Positions 52,081 through 60,283 are shown, numbered from the stretch's first letter. The stretch is 64,000 nucleotides of DNA from JBBDSJ01 sp040905025 (GCA_040905025.1 JBBDSJ010000121.1:17430-81429), one strand, 5' to 3'. Notes: generated from the letters alone by a model not told the origin. Translations and numbers: made by a program.

Positions 52081-52622
52081 GCATTTCGACAAAAACACCG
52101 GTGCTGGGTTTCGCTGCCTACAGTGGCACCGGCAAAACCAGTTTACTGGTAAAACTGATACCCTGTTTGCGTGGCCGTGGCTTGCGTATCGGCATGATAA
52201 AACATGCCCATCATGATTTTGATATCGACCATCCCGGCAAGGACAGTTACGAGTTGCGTCAAGCCGGCGCCACCCAGATGTTGATTGGCGCACCCGGGCG
52301 CTGGGCATTGATTTTTGAAAGAACCGAACCGCAACCATTACAGTTGCAGGATTATATTGAAAAGCTGAATCATGAACAGCTTGATCTGATTCTGGTCGAA
52401 GGATTTAAACCGGAAAAAATCAACAAAATCGAACTGCATCGTCCGTCATTGGGGAAACCACTGCTTTTCCCCGAAGATGACAGCATTATCGCTATTGCCA
52501 CAGATGCTGTAATTGACGATACTGAACCTGAACAAACTGTAAACATTCCGGTGCTGGATTTGAATAATCTTGATCAAATTTGTGAATTTGTATTACAGCA
52601 GATGCTTGCGGCTAAATCGTGA
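52077..52622 (+). CDS. mobB: MobB, molybdopterin-guanine dinucleotide adaptor
   Basis: A 181-residue P-loop GTPase that assists MobA. Walker A YSGTGKTSL is near residue 20, HAHHDFDIDHPGKDSYELRQAGATQ is the switch region, and LILVEGFK the late motif. Coupled on both sides: its ATG overlaps the mobA stop, and its TGA overlaps the moeA ATG in TGATG. The length fits single-domain MobB. Confidence 0.95.
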   Translation: MSISTKTPVLGFAAYSGTGKTSLLVKLIPCLRGRGLRIGMIKHAHHDFDIDHPGKDSYELRQAGATQMLIGAPGRWALIFERTEPQPLQLQDYIEKLNHEQLDLILVEGFKPEKINKIELHRPSLGKPLLFPEDDSIIAIATDAVIDDTEPEQTVNIPVLDLNNLDQICEFVLQQMLAAKS

Positions 52623-53914
52623 TGCCGAAACCTGTAGCCTCTGAAAATTCTGCCAACACCAGTAGTTGTCTGGATGAATATGATCCGGCGGCATTAAGTG
52701 TTGACAGTGCGCGCAATAAAATCCTTGAAGCCGTCGCCCCGGTTTCCGGAACCGAACAACTGGCATTGCGCCAGACGCTCAACCGGATTCTGGCGAACGA
52801 TGTGTATTCACCCATGGATGTGCCGCCAGCCACCAACTCGGCAATGGATGGTTATGCCTTCGCCGGCACTGATCTGGAACTGGCGCAGTCATCGGGTTTG
52901 CATGTCACTGGCACGGCCTATGCCGGCCGACCCTTTCAGGGCAAACTGACAACGGGTGAATGCGTACGCATATTCACCGGCGCGATACTGCCGCCCGGAA
53001 CCGATACTGTCGCAGCGCAGGAGCGGGTTACCCGGTCAAATGATGCACAGCCCGATGTTATTCTGCTGGATAGCACTACCCGAAGCGGCGATAACGTCCG
53101 CCAGGCTGGCGAAGATATTTCTGCAGGGGATTGCGTACTGAAAGCCGGTACCCGGTTGCAGGCGGCCGAGCTTGGTTTGCTCGCTTCACTCGGTATTGGT
53201 GAAATACACGTCAGACGCCGGGTCAGAGTCGCTTTTTTTTCCACCGGTGATGAATTGCGCTCCATCGGCGAGCCACTTGAACCCGGCATGCTCTACGACA
53301 GTAACCGTTACAGTCTGTATGGGCTGTTAAGTTCGGCAGGCTGCGAACTGCTTGATATGGGCGTTGTGCGGGATACACCCGAAGCCACTGAAAAAGCATT
53401 CGCGCTCGCTGCAGAAAATGCTGATGTATTGATTACATCAGGTGGTGTATCGGTAGGTGACGCTGATTATGTCAAGACCACGCTGGATGCGTTTGGCCAG
53501 GTCAATTTCTGGAAAGTGGCGATGAAACCGGGACGGCCATTGGCATTCGGAAAAATCAACAATACTGTTTTCTTTGGCCTGCCCGGTAATCCGGTCTCCG
53601 TGATGGTGACGTTTTACCAGTTTGTGCAGCAGGCATTGCGTAAAATGATGGGTGAAACTTTCACCCAGCCATTAATTGTTCGCGCCGTCTGTCAATCAAG
53701 ACTGCGCAAACGTGCGGGCCGCTTCGAATTCCAGCGCGGTATATTGACACGGAATAATGAAGGACAGTTGATAGTCAGTAAAACCGGACAGCAGGGTTCC
53801 GGCATCCTCAGTTCAATGACACGCGCGAATTGTTTTATCCTGCTGCCTGAGACCATGACTGATATCGAAGCCGGGATGGAAGTTGAAGTACAGCCTTTCG
53901 GACAATTTTTCTAG
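52622..53914 (+). CDS. moeA: MoeA molybdopterin molybdenumtransferase
   Basis: A 430-residue enzyme that inserts molybdate into adenylated molybdopterin. PATNSAMDGYAF near residue 75 and RIFTGAILPPGTDTVAAQE are the substrate-binding segments, VRQAGEDI follows, and the MogA-like domain carries LITSGGVSVGDADYVKTTL and FFGLPGNPVSVMVTF. The start is ATG 52622 (GTG 52619 is possible). It is the last gene of the rightward Moco series and convergent with pqqB. Confidence 0.95.
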   Translation: MPKPVASENSANTSSCLDEYDPAALSVDSARNKILEAVAPVSGTEQLALRQTLNRILANDVYSPMDVPPATNSAMDGYAFAGTDLELAQSSGLHVTGTAYAGRPFQGKLTTGECVRIFTGAILPPGTDTVAAQERVTRSNDAQPDVILLDSTTRSGDNVRQAGEDISAGDCVLKAGTRLQAAELGLLASLGIGEIHVRRRVRVAFFSTGDELRSIGEPLEPGMLYDSNRYSLYGLLSSAGCELLDMGVVRDTPEATEKAFALAAENADVLITSGGVSVGDADYVKTTLDAFGQVNFWKVAMKPGRPLAFGKINNTVFFGLPGNPVSVMVTFYQFVQQALRKMMGETFTQPLIVRAVCQSRLRKRAGRFEFQRGILTRNNEGQLIVSKTGQQGSGILSSMTRANCFILLPETMTDIEAGMEVEVQPFGQFF

Positions 53915-53929
53915 TCAACATCCCGCATC

Positions 53930-53949
53930 CAGGGCTTAAATCAGCCCTG
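53930..53949. terminator. hairpin between convergent moeA and pqqB
   Basis: CAGGGCT at 53930-53936 pairs perfectly with AGCCCTG at 53943-53949, with a 6-base loop, followed by CTTTC. It sits midway between two convergent stop codons, so it may stop both transcripts. The T-run is poor. Confidence 0.5.
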
Positions 53950-53962
53950 CTTTCAAATGGTT

Positions 53963-54898
53963 TTAAACTTCGAGTTGCATGCCATCATAAGAGACTTCCC
54001 AGCCGGCAGCTTCTGCCTGTTTACGTTCCTTGCTGTCATCCAGCAAAATGGGGTTTGTAGTATTGATATGAATGAAAATCTTCCGTTTGATATCGAGGTC
54101 CTTAAGTGCAGCAATTGATCCATTCGGATCCGAGTTGCTCATATGGCCCATGCGACTGGCTGTTTTCACGCCAACACCATCACGAATCATTTCATCGTCT
54201 GTCCATAAAGTGCCATCAAAAAATACCAGTGGGGCACCGCGCAGCCGGTCTTCGAGCTCCGGTGTCATTTCTGCGCAGGCAGGCACATAGAAAAAACACA
54301 GTTTGTTGTCTGTATCACGCACCTCAAGGGCAATGGTATCTTCCTCGACCGAACCAAAATTATCACCCTTGCTCTCGTCTTCCAGCCAGAGTGCCACCTT
54401 GCCGGGCACAGCGAAAGGTGTGACTGTGATACCGGCTGGGCTGTCATCGGTCTTCTGTAATTCAAGCGGTTGTTCCAGCTTCATGGCTTCGCGTTTGACA
54501 AATTTCGGGTTTAGCACGTTAAAAATCGTATTTGCGGCCAATACATCCAGCACGCGCTGGGTACCATAAATCCGTAATGGCTGTGACTCACGTAAATTCA
54601 GCAAGCCCGCAACATGATCAACATCCGCATTGGTCAGTACCGCACCCTGTATCGGGCTATGGCGAAGCTCAAGTTTCGGGTGCAAAATTTCATTGTCGTT
54701 AATCTGTTTGCGCAGATCCGGCGATGTATTGAATAAGAACCAGTTTTCACCATCGGCACTGACAGCGATTGATGACTGGGTACGCTGTTTTGCCGCCGGA
54801 TCGTTTTGACGTGCGCGGCGGCTGTTCGGATGATTGCAGTTCCATTGCGGGAAACCACCGCCTGCAGCTGCACCCAGGACATAGATTTTCATATTCAT
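53963..54898 (-). CDS. pqqB: PqqB, PQQ biosynthesis metallo-hydrolase-fold protein
   Basis: A 311-residue beta-lactamase-fold protein that hydroxylates the Glu-Tyr-derived precursor in PQQ synthesis. The family start VLGAAAGGGFPQWNCNHPNSRRAR in pieces is diagnostic, as are VAVSADGENWFLFNTSPDLR, GAVLTNADVDHVAGLLNLRE and GRMGHMS-like HMSNSDPNGSI. It is 5 kb from pqqACDE, in the opposite orientation, and followed on its strand by nothing but preceded by moaE and moaD, 18 bp away. This puts one PQQ gene in a Moco operon. Confidence 0.96.
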   Translation of the reverse strand: MNMKIYVLGAAAGGGFPQWNCNHPNSRRARQNDPAAKQRTQSSIAVSADGENWFLFNTSPDLRKQINDNEILHPKLELRHSPIQGAVLTNADVDHVAGLLNLRESQPLRIYGTQRVLDVLAANTIFNVLNPKFVKREAMKLEQPLELQKTDDSPAGITVTPFAVPGKVALWLEDESKGDNFGSVEEDTIALEVRDTDNKLCFFYVPACAEMTPELEDRLRGAPLVFFDGTLWTDDEMIRDGVGVKTASRMGHMSNSDPNGSIAALKDLDIKRKIFIHINTTNPILLDDSKERKQAEAAGWEVSYDGMQLEV

Positions 54899-54916
54899 TC
54901 TCCTGTAACTTTTGAA

Positions 54917-55378
54917 TTAGTCTTGGTTTTTACCGGTGTAGCCGGGTGTATTCTGTTCAACCCAGCGCTCACCATCAACGCGTTGTTCCTTTTTCCAGAA
55001 TGGCGCTTTTGCTTTTAAATCTTCCATAATGTACCGGCAGGCATCAAATGCAGCGGCACGATGTGCCGACCAGACTGCCACCAGTACGATTGCCTCACCC
55101 GGCTGTATATTACCAATACGATGCACTATCAATGACTGCTGGAGTGGCCACTGTGTTGCCGCACTGGCGGAAATCGCCTCCAGATGCTGTTCGGTCATGC
55201 CCGGATAATGTTCCAGCGTCATCGCCGAGACCGGAACACCATTATTTTGATCACGCATGTAACCAACAAATACAGCTTCAGCACCGTATTGAGCTGAATT
55301 CAATCGCTGCTGCTGGAAATCCCGCAGCCTGGCGTACGGATCAAATGATTCTGCTGTAATCTCAACGGTCATGTTCAA
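54917..55378 (-). CDS. moaE: molybdopterin synthase catalytic subunit MoaE
   Basis: A 153-residue large subunit of molybdopterin synthase. EAVFVGYMRDQNNG, MTLEHYPGMTEQHLEAI, IVHRIGNIQPGEAIVLVAVWSAHRAAAFDACRYIMEDLKAKAPFWKKE (in pieces) match the family, with the catalytic Lys in LKAKAPFWKKE. Its start overlaps the moaD stop (4 bp), so the two subunits are made together. pqqB follows 18 bp later. Confidence 0.96.
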   Translation of the reverse strand: MNMTVEITAESFDPYARLRDFQQQRLNSAQYGAEAVFVGYMRDQNNGVPVSAMTLEHYPGMTEQHLEAISASAATQWPLQQSLIVHRIGNIQPGEAIVLVAVWSAHRAAAFDACRYIMEDLKAKAPFWKKEQRVDGERWVEQNTPGYTGKNQD

Positions 55379-55611
55379 CCACCGGTAACAGGCGGGAAAA
55401 ATGCAATCTCATCTCCATCATGAACCGGCGCATCCAGTTTTGCATAGGCCATATTGATTGAGGCCAGTACATTGGCTGGCAACTGTTTTGCCTCAGTCGC
55501 CCGGCGCCAGATTTCCTGCACAGTACATTCTGATCCGTCCAGATCGACCTGAATCTCATGTTGCCCAAGTTGCTCACGCAAACTGGCAAAAAACTTCACT
55601 GTGACCGTCAT
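55375..55611 (-). CDS. moaD: molybdopterin synthase sulfur carrier subunit MoaD
   Basis: A 78-residue ubiquitin-like protein that carries the thiocarboxylate sulfur. It starts MTVTVKFFASLREQLG and ends PPVTGG, with the C-terminal Gly-Gly that is adenylated by MoeB. ATG 55611 begins the fold; ATG 55620 adds three residues. Its upstream region is filled by repeat copy F, which is shared with the divergent moaC. Confidence 0.95.
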   Translation of the reverse strand: MTVTVKFFASLREQLGQHEIQVDLDGSECTVQEIWRRATEAKQLPANVLASINMAYAKLDAPVHDGDEIAFFPPVTGG

Positions 55612-55639
55612 CCAAACCACCCAATCAAATTAGATTTAT

Positions 55640-55873
55640 GGAACCTCTGATTTATTCAGAGGTTCCTGCAGTACAGGGATTTTCTTCATTATTCAATCAC
55701 ATAAGTGATTGAATAATGAAGAAAATCGAAAATCACAATTTTCGATATTGCGTCCTTTGCTACGTGACCGCTACATCCATGTAGCACTGCTCGTGCTCTG
55801 AGGAGTGGCACACGGATGTGCCGCTAACGGAGCCAAGGATGCAGTATTCATGGATGAATTAATCAGAGCTTCT
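55640..55873 (-). repeat. modular hairpin repeat, copy F (inverted)
   Basis: A 234-bp copy in the orientation opposite to the other full copies. It starts GGAACCTCTGATTTATTCAG and ends AATCAGAGCTTC. Inner stems: ATTCAATCACAT/AAGTGATTGAAT, CGAAAAT/ATTTTCG, CTACAT/ATGTAG and GGCACA/TGTGCC. It takes up nearly all of the divergent region between moaD and moaC, leaving about 40 bp on each side for promoters. Confidence 0.88.
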
Positions 55874-55911
55874 TTATTTACAAAATCATTATCAGCCTAT
55901 ACATTCTCACT

Positions 55912-56403
55912 ATGCGCAAATCTAGACCCCAGCTGACCCATCTTGACTCGCGCGGCCACGCCCGTATGGTGGATGTCGGTGAGAAATCCGTTAGTCATCG
56001 TATTGCCATCGCCGAAGGCTACATTTTCATGCAGCCAGAGACACTGGACGCCATCCTGCAGGGCAGTCACGCCAAAGGCGATGTTCTGGCGGTTGCCCGC
56101 ATTGCCGGGATCATGGCTGCCAAAAATACTGCACAACTCGTGCCACTTTGTCATCCGCTGTCATTAACCCATATCAGTGTTGAACTGACAGGCGATAGTG
56201 AAAATCATTCCGTGCATTGCAGCGTACGCACTGAAACCCGGGATCAAACCGGCGTCGAGATAGAAGCGCTAACAGCGGTGCAAATCGCCCTGCTGACCAT
56301 TTATGACATGTGCAAGGCGGTCGATCGCGGCATGCACATCGAAGGTGTCAGACTGCTGGAAAAATCCGGCGGCCGTTCCGGCCACTGGCAGGCTGAACAA
56401 TGA
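55912..56403 (+). CDS. moaC: cyclic pyranopterin monophosphate synthase MoaC
   Basis: A 163-residue enzyme that rearranges the MoaA product to cyclic pyranopterin monophosphate. HLDSRGHARMVDVGEKSVSHR, KGDVLAVARIAGIMAAKNTAQLVPLCHPL (in pieces), and GVEIEALTAVQIALLTIYDMCKAVDRGM contain the conserved Asp, His, Glu and Lys residues. It stands alone, separated from moaDE by repeat copy F and convergent with the pterin dehydratase gene. Confidence 0.97.
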   Translation: MRKSRPQLTHLDSRGHARMVDVGEKSVSHRIAIAEGYIFMQPETLDAILQGSHAKGDVLAVARIAGIMAAKNTAQLVPLCHPLSLTHISVELTGDSENHSVHCSVRTETRDQTGVEIEALTAVQIALLTIYDMCKAVDRGMHIEGVRLLEKSGGRSGHWQAEQ

Positions 56404-56429
56404 TCCACAGCCTTTACCAGCGCCTGCTT

Positions 56430-56822
56430 CTAGTCATACTTGATATATTTGAACCGCGGATCATCCGGTGTCCCTTCAAGCGCCGCGTTTTCCTCAAGAC
56501 CGGGCTGCCACATAACAACTTCTTCAATTTTGCTGGCCAGATCAAAGTCCTTGTCGGTTACGCCTTTCGCCGCATGGTTCATCAATTTAACCACGACAAA
56601 TGCATAGGATGCGGTTAAATCCGGATGATGAAATGCGGCCTCGGCCAAATGCCCGACCGTATTGATAACCATCAAGGTACTTTTCCAGCCACTGGTCTTG
56701 TATTTACGCCGAATCCAGCCGTCCTCGTAATACCACTTGGGTAATTCAGCTTCGAGACGGGATTTAATCTCGTCTTCAGTGTAAGTCTCGTCTTTCTGTT
56801 TTTTGCGCCATTGAGCCATCAT
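56430..56822 (-). CDS. phhB: pterin-4a-carbinolamine dehydratase (PCD/DCoH) family protein
   Basis: A 130-residue protein, ATG 56822 with GGAG 5 bp upstream. The PCD fold is shown by LEAELPKWYYEDGWIRRKYKTSGWKSTLMVINTVGHLAEAAFHHPDLTASY in pieces, with the active-site His-His-Pro. PCD paralogues lie in H4MPT gene clusters of aerobic methylotrophs, and this one lies 138 bp from mfnB. No phenylalanine hydroxylase is nearby, so a role in pterin-linked C1 metabolism is more likely than amino-acid catabolism. Confidence 0.88.
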   Translation of the reverse strand: MMAQWRKKQKDETYTEDEIKSRLEAELPKWYYEDGWIRRKYKTSGWKSTLMVINTVGHLAEAAFHHPDLTASYAFVVVKLMNHAAKGVTDKDFDLASKIEEVVMWQPGLEENAALEGTPDDPRFKYIKYD

Positions 56823-56901
56823 CTTTACTCCAATCAATATTAACTACGAAGCGGCCTCAAAATTACTGCATTTGCCGCCCTGAAATATACGAATGGGTGT
56901 T

Positions 56902-57032
56902 GAAAGTGGACTCAAAATGCGGGGCCATGCAATGGCAGATTCGCTATACACTGCGCTTTTTCATCCACTTTCGCCTGGTCTCGGCTGCACTTTATCACAC
57001 CCCTGGGTGCGTGACATTTTGAGACCACTTCT
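56902..57032. repeat. long palindromic repeat, second family, copy 2, overlapping the mfnB 3' end
   Basis: A 131-bp imperfect palindrome: GAAAGTGGACTCAAAATG at 56902-56919 pairs with CATTTTGAGACCACTTCT at 57015-57032. Its minus strand contains GGCGAAAGTGGATGAAAAAG, which differs at two positions from the core of the repeat at 11119-11258. Its inner end runs into mfnB and codes for that protein's last 22 residues and stop codon. Confidence 0.8.
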
Positions 57033-57728
57033 AGCTTGCCGTTGTGCAGCATAGCGATGCTGCAATGCCATTCTGACAGTTTCAACCGCCTGGCTGTCAA
57101 CCTCGGCGCTACGTTGTCCCTGCCGGCACAATGCCGTACGAAAACCGAGATAGTCAGCCTCCAGCGGCAAAAGTCGTGGTATGTCAGTAATGTTTAATGC
57201 ACCAGCCAGTCCACACAGCAGTTGTTGCCGGTGTGCCTGGTCGACAAAAGCCTGTAAACCCTGCAGAGGGGTCTTGTCGAGTAAACCGCCATTTGATTTG
57301 TCAGCCGTATCAAGCATAACACCGTGAACACCGGCATTTTTAAATTCTGCCAGCCAATGTTGCTGCCAGCCAAGCTCGGCAAATACTACGATAACAATAC
57401 GGACTGAACGGGCCGCCTGCTCAATGCCTGCCAGTACTCTGGAATCAAGTTCCGAACCAAACCAGCCGACTTTAATAAAATCGACGCCCAGACGCGCAAA
57501 TTGTTCAATGCCTGCAGCAATCGGCTCAGCCTGTAAAGGCTGATCGCCTATAGTGGCACTGAGTAAACAATGGCCGTTAAATTCTGCTGCAATCTGCCTG
57601 ACGATGCCAGTATCCAGTGCGCCCAGTGCACCGGCTGCAGGTTCCTTCAGATCAATAATATCGGCACCGGCGCTGTAAACTGTTCGCGCTTCAGCGAGCG
57701 TGCGTACACTGGCCAGAAAGCCATTCAT
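56961..57728 (-). CDS. mfnB: MfnB-like (5-formylfuran-3-yl)methyl phosphate synthase (DUF556), with a repeat-derived tail
   Basis: A 255-residue TIM-barrel enzyme that in methanogens makes the furan precursor of methanofuran from two glyceraldehyde-3-phosphates; methylotrophs carry it with H4MPT genes. The Schiff-base lysine is Lys28 in DIIDLKEPAAGALGAL, and Lys86 (FIKVGWFG) and Lys144/Lys152 (DTADKSNGGLLDK) match other active-site lysines. ATG 57728 overlaps the upstream stop in ATGA. Archaeal MfnB has about 235 residues; the extra 22 (234-255, from SGLKMSR) are read from a palindromic repeat. Confidence 0.9.
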   Translation of the reverse strand: MNGFLASVRTLAEARTVYSAGADIIDLKEPAAGALGALDTGIVRQIAAEFNGHCLLSATIGDQPLQAEPIAAGIEQFARLGVDFIKVGWFGSELDSRVLAGIEQAARSVRIVIVVFAELGWQQHWLAEFKNAGVHGVMLDTADKSNGGLLDKTPLQGLQAFVDQAHRQQLLCGLAGALNITDIPRLLPLEADYLGFRTALCRQGQRSAEVDSQAVETVRMALQHRYAAQRQARSGLKMSRTQGCDKVQPRPGESG

Positions 57729-58303
57729 GGCATTGTCTCCGGAGCAACCTGCTGCAAATATGCATCTATTCGCTCGCATAACCAGTTCCACGCTTCCAGC
57801 TCCCGGACGCCTGCTGTTTTATCTATGGCAATCCGGAGATAGTCGATCTCCTGGCGGATTTTATCGACAGGCAGTCGATCCAGACGGCTTGCCAGAATGG
57901 CGGCTTCAAGCACTGCCGCCTGGGCACGATTAAAACCATGAAAAGCCTTGTGAATTTGTTCGTGCAGCAAGCGGCAATGAAATTCCGGCCGCAGTTCACT
58001 CCCGACCACTTTGTCAACAGCAATTTCCAGATGCGTACAGCATTGCTGCAGTCGCCAGCCAGGAAAACCCACGGTTTCTGTCACCGGCCAGTCATAACGA
58101 CCGGTCAGGCAACCGGCGAATATCCGAACATCATCCGTCAGATTAATGACTGCCTGGCCGGTGCGTTGCAAGTTTTCCAGGGTTCTGGAGGGTTTAAACG
58201 GGGCAATCAGATACAAGCCATCAACCCGGCGCACGCCCATTGGCGCAATCTGTACCGTGGCGTCTTCATTCCGGGTAGTAACTATGGTTTCGTAGATCAT
58301 CAT
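57725..58303 (-). CDS. DUF447-family protein of the H4MPT gene cluster
   Basis: A 192-residue protein of the DUF447 family, known from archaea and from methylotroph clusters for tetrahydromethanopterin-linked metabolism. It starts IYETIVTTRNEDATVQIAPMGVRR, resembling a flavin-reductase-like split barrel, and continues with TLENLQRTGQAVINLTDDVRIFAGCL. The C-terminal half is helical. It overlaps neighbours on both sides by 4 bp, so it is the middle gene of a tightly coupled three-gene operon. The reaction is unknown. Confidence 0.88.
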   Translation of the reverse strand: MMIYETIVTTRNEDATVQIAPMGVRRVDGLYLIAPFKPSRTLENLQRTGQAVINLTDDVRIFAGCLTGRYDWPVTETVGFPGWRLQQCCTHLEIAVDKVVGSELRPEFHCRLLHEQIHKAFHGFNRAQAAVLEAAILASRLDRLPVDKIRQEIDYLRIAIDKTAGVRELEAWNWLCERIDAYLQQVAPETMP

Positions 58304-59751
58304 GACTTTGCAGCTTTTTTCTTGCGTTTGCGACTGGCCTGCAGGGTACTGCCTGCTTCCTTGTAATCGCCTGTTTCAGGTTTCAAGGCATGAGCCGCAG
58401 AGCCTGTATCAGCATGGTTCTCAGGGGCTACCGCAACACCCCAGTCGAGCGCTTCATCCTGCTCGTAACGTTTACCGAGTTGCCAGGCAATCTGTGCGCG
58501 TGCCAGTTCAACACCCATATAAAATGCATGCGGGGCATCTTCGGCAAGCAAGGGCAATTGCGGAAAAAGTTTAAACGGATCTTGTGCACAGACCAGACCA
58601 TCGCGATTGAAGACATGAATGCCCTCTCGACTGATACGTACACGATAACTCGGATCCCGTACTGCTGCTGCCAAATCGGCAATCTCAGCAGCTGAGTACG
58701 GAAATGGCTTGCGTGCATGCGTTGTCAGCAATGCACTACTGTAACCTTTGGGCAAGCTATCAGCATCATGTGCGGCATACATAATACGCCGCGCCTGATC
58801 CGCTTCACGCACTGCCGCGCAGGCATGCGGGCTGACTTCGGTGGCAAGTACATTGGCGATGCCCAGTTCGGAAATAATACCGAAAAGTATCGCGTTGATA
58901 CCTGACGTATCGGCTTCCGTGAGTTCGGTCAGATTGCCAATACCCATCATAATCGGAATATCGGGACATTGCTGACGCAAGGCATGATAACGCAACAGCG
59001 ATTCGGTAAAACCAAAATGAATGGGGTCAAGAATACTGTCGGCGATACATTCCCTGCCCTTGCCGGCAAGTATCTCAAGTGCAGCATAAAGCGAAGTCAT
59101 GTCGCCGGGCTGTTCCGGAATAATAACCGGAGTACTGTCAACCTCATCAGCAACCCAGAGGCTGCCTTGTTTCAGACTGAGCAGAAAATCGGCACCTGCC
59201 TGCCCGCCACGTACAAGTTCATCTGTTTCCAGTGAATCGACACTGACCTTGAAACCTTCGGCCTGCAGCATACGCACCGATTCTTCCAGGTGTGGAAACT
59301 CGAGTCCCGGCAAACAGCCAAGATCGATCATATCGGCACCATCATTACGATATCGCTGTGCTTGCGTCAGGATCTCGGCAACACTGATATTCGGGGCATC
59401 AACGATCTCGGCAAATATACAGACAGCATAGCGGCTTAAATCCGGAACCACCCCGGCCCGGCCAAAGAATGCCGGCAAGTCTTTCAGATCCTTGGGCCCG
59501 CGCTGAACCCGGGTGGCAAACTGGTCTTCCAGGCCACTTAAATCGCCCTGGCATAAACCCGGCACGATTATTTTGTCTACAGCGTCAATATTATCCAGCC
59601 GCCGCCCAAGCATGCGTACCGTCATTAAAGCCGCCACACTCACGCCGACATTACGCACCTCATATGTGAAATCCGGTTGCATGTCCTGCAATACCCGGTT
59701 CAGACTTTTTTCGGCAAGTTTGCCGGTGAGAAATAAGATGTGTTCAGTCAT
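58300..59751 (-). CDS. dihydropteroate-synthase-like protein (DUF6513), H4MPT biosynthesis
   Basis: A 483-residue protein related to dihydropteroate synthase, known from H4MPT clusters of methylotrophs and from methanogens. Residues about 1-110 form an N-terminal region (ILFLTGKLAEKSLNRVL); a TIM-barrel part follows, with DGADMIDLGCLPG, VSVDSLETDELVRGGQAGADFLLSL and a further DPIHFGF segment. The last 40 residues are a Lys-rich tail (ASRKRKKKAAKS). It probably joins a pterin to its side chain precursor, which is inferred from homology. It is the first gene of the operon with DUF447 and mfnB. Confidence 0.88.
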   Translation of the reverse strand: MTEHILFLTGKLAEKSLNRVLQDMQPDFTYEVRNVGVSVAALMTVRMLGRRLDNIDAVDKIIVPGLCQGDLSGLEDQFATRVQRGPKDLKDLPAFFGRAGVVPDLSRYAVCIFAEIVDAPNISVAEILTQAQRYRNDGADMIDLGCLPGLEFPHLEESVRMLQAEGFKVSVDSLETDELVRGGQAGADFLLSLKQGSLWVADEVDSTPVIIPEQPGDMTSLYAALEILAGKGRECIADSILDPIHFGFTESLLRYHALRQQCPDIPIMMGIGNLTELTEADTSGINAILFGIISELGIANVLATEVSPHACAAVREADQARRIMYAAHDADSLPKGYSSALLTTHARKPFPYSAAEIADLAAAVRDPSYRVRISREGIHVFNRDGLVCAQDPFKLFPQLPLLAEDAPHAFYMGVELARAQIAWQLGKRYEQDEALDWGVAVAPENHADTGSAAHALKPETGDYKEAGSTLQASRKRKKKAAKS

Positions 59752-60050
59752 TAATGCTACGTTTTTGGTTTATATCAACCAGATTGACTGGTCAACTACA
59801 GCCAATCGTGGATTTACAACCAGTACAGCATGAACCAGACGCAGGATCCGTACTGGAAAAACTCTATATATTATTGTTTTTATTGCATTTTTTAGCATTC
59901 AAGTAGTGCATATAGAGACAAACCAGCTTGGCACGGTTCTGGCTAGGTAACTATTGTACCGCGTATAACCAGCAGGCTATACAGGTACGCGCCAGGAAGG
60001 CCGCACTGACAGGGAGGCAATAACCTATTAAGCTTCTGAGGAGATTTATT
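59752..60050 (+). promoter_or_regulatory. pqqA upstream region with a sigma-54-type promoter
   Basis: TTGGCACG-N4-TGGCT at 59928-59944 fits the sigma-54 consensus (TTGGCACG-N4-TTGCW) with one mismatch and the exact GG-to-GC spacing (-24 at 59930-59931, -12 at 59942-59943). Transcription would start near 59955, about 95 bp before pqqA. Upstream, CTCTATAT (59862-59869) and ATATAGAG (59910-59917) form an inverted pair that could bind an activator. An A+T-rich stretch lies between them. Confidence 0.55.
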
Positions 60051-60125
60051 ATGAAATGGGAAACCCCGGCTTACAGTGACATTCGTTTTGGTTTCGAAGT
60101 CACCATGTACATCAACAACAAGTAA
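60051..60125 (+). CDS. pqqA: PqqA, precursor peptide of PQQ
   Basis: A 24-residue ribosomal peptide from which PQQ is built. The sequence MKWETPAYSDIRFGFEVTM ends YINNK; Glu16 and Tyr20, in the E-x3-Y arrangement, are the residues linked by PqqE. A strong ribosome site, TGAGGAG, lies 7 bp before ATG 60051. It is followed by two hairpins before pqqC, so peptide transcripts should greatly exceed those of the enzymes. It is too short for most gene callers. Confidence 0.97.
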   Translation: MKWETPAYSDIRFGFEVTMYINNK

Positions 60126-60134
60126 TGTTGTTAC

Positions 60135-60161
60135 GCCTGAGGGCGCGCTGCGCTCTCAGGC
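60135..60161 (+). terminator. hairpin directly after pqqA
   Basis: GCCTGAG at 60135-60141 pairs with CTCAGGC at 60155-60161, with further G-C pairs inside (GGCGC/GCGCT). No T-run follows. It may protect the 3' end of a short pqqA message. Confidence 0.6.
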
Positions 60162-60245
60162 ATCCTTTAACAGCAACTGAATCAACTCAGTAAACATTTA
60201 TGGGCAGTGAGATCGACTGACAACTCCGTTTTACCGATTTTATCG

Positions 60246-60283
60246 AAGCCCTGCTCAGGCGACAGTTACCGGCAGGGCTTTTT
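60246..60283 (+). terminator. intrinsic terminator between pqqA and pqqC
   Basis: AAGCCCTGC at 60246-60254 pairs perfectly with GCAGGGCTT at 60272-60280, followed by TTT for a run of five T. It lies 35 bp before pqqC, so pqqCDE must be read either by partial read-through or from a separate promoter. Confidence 0.8.
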
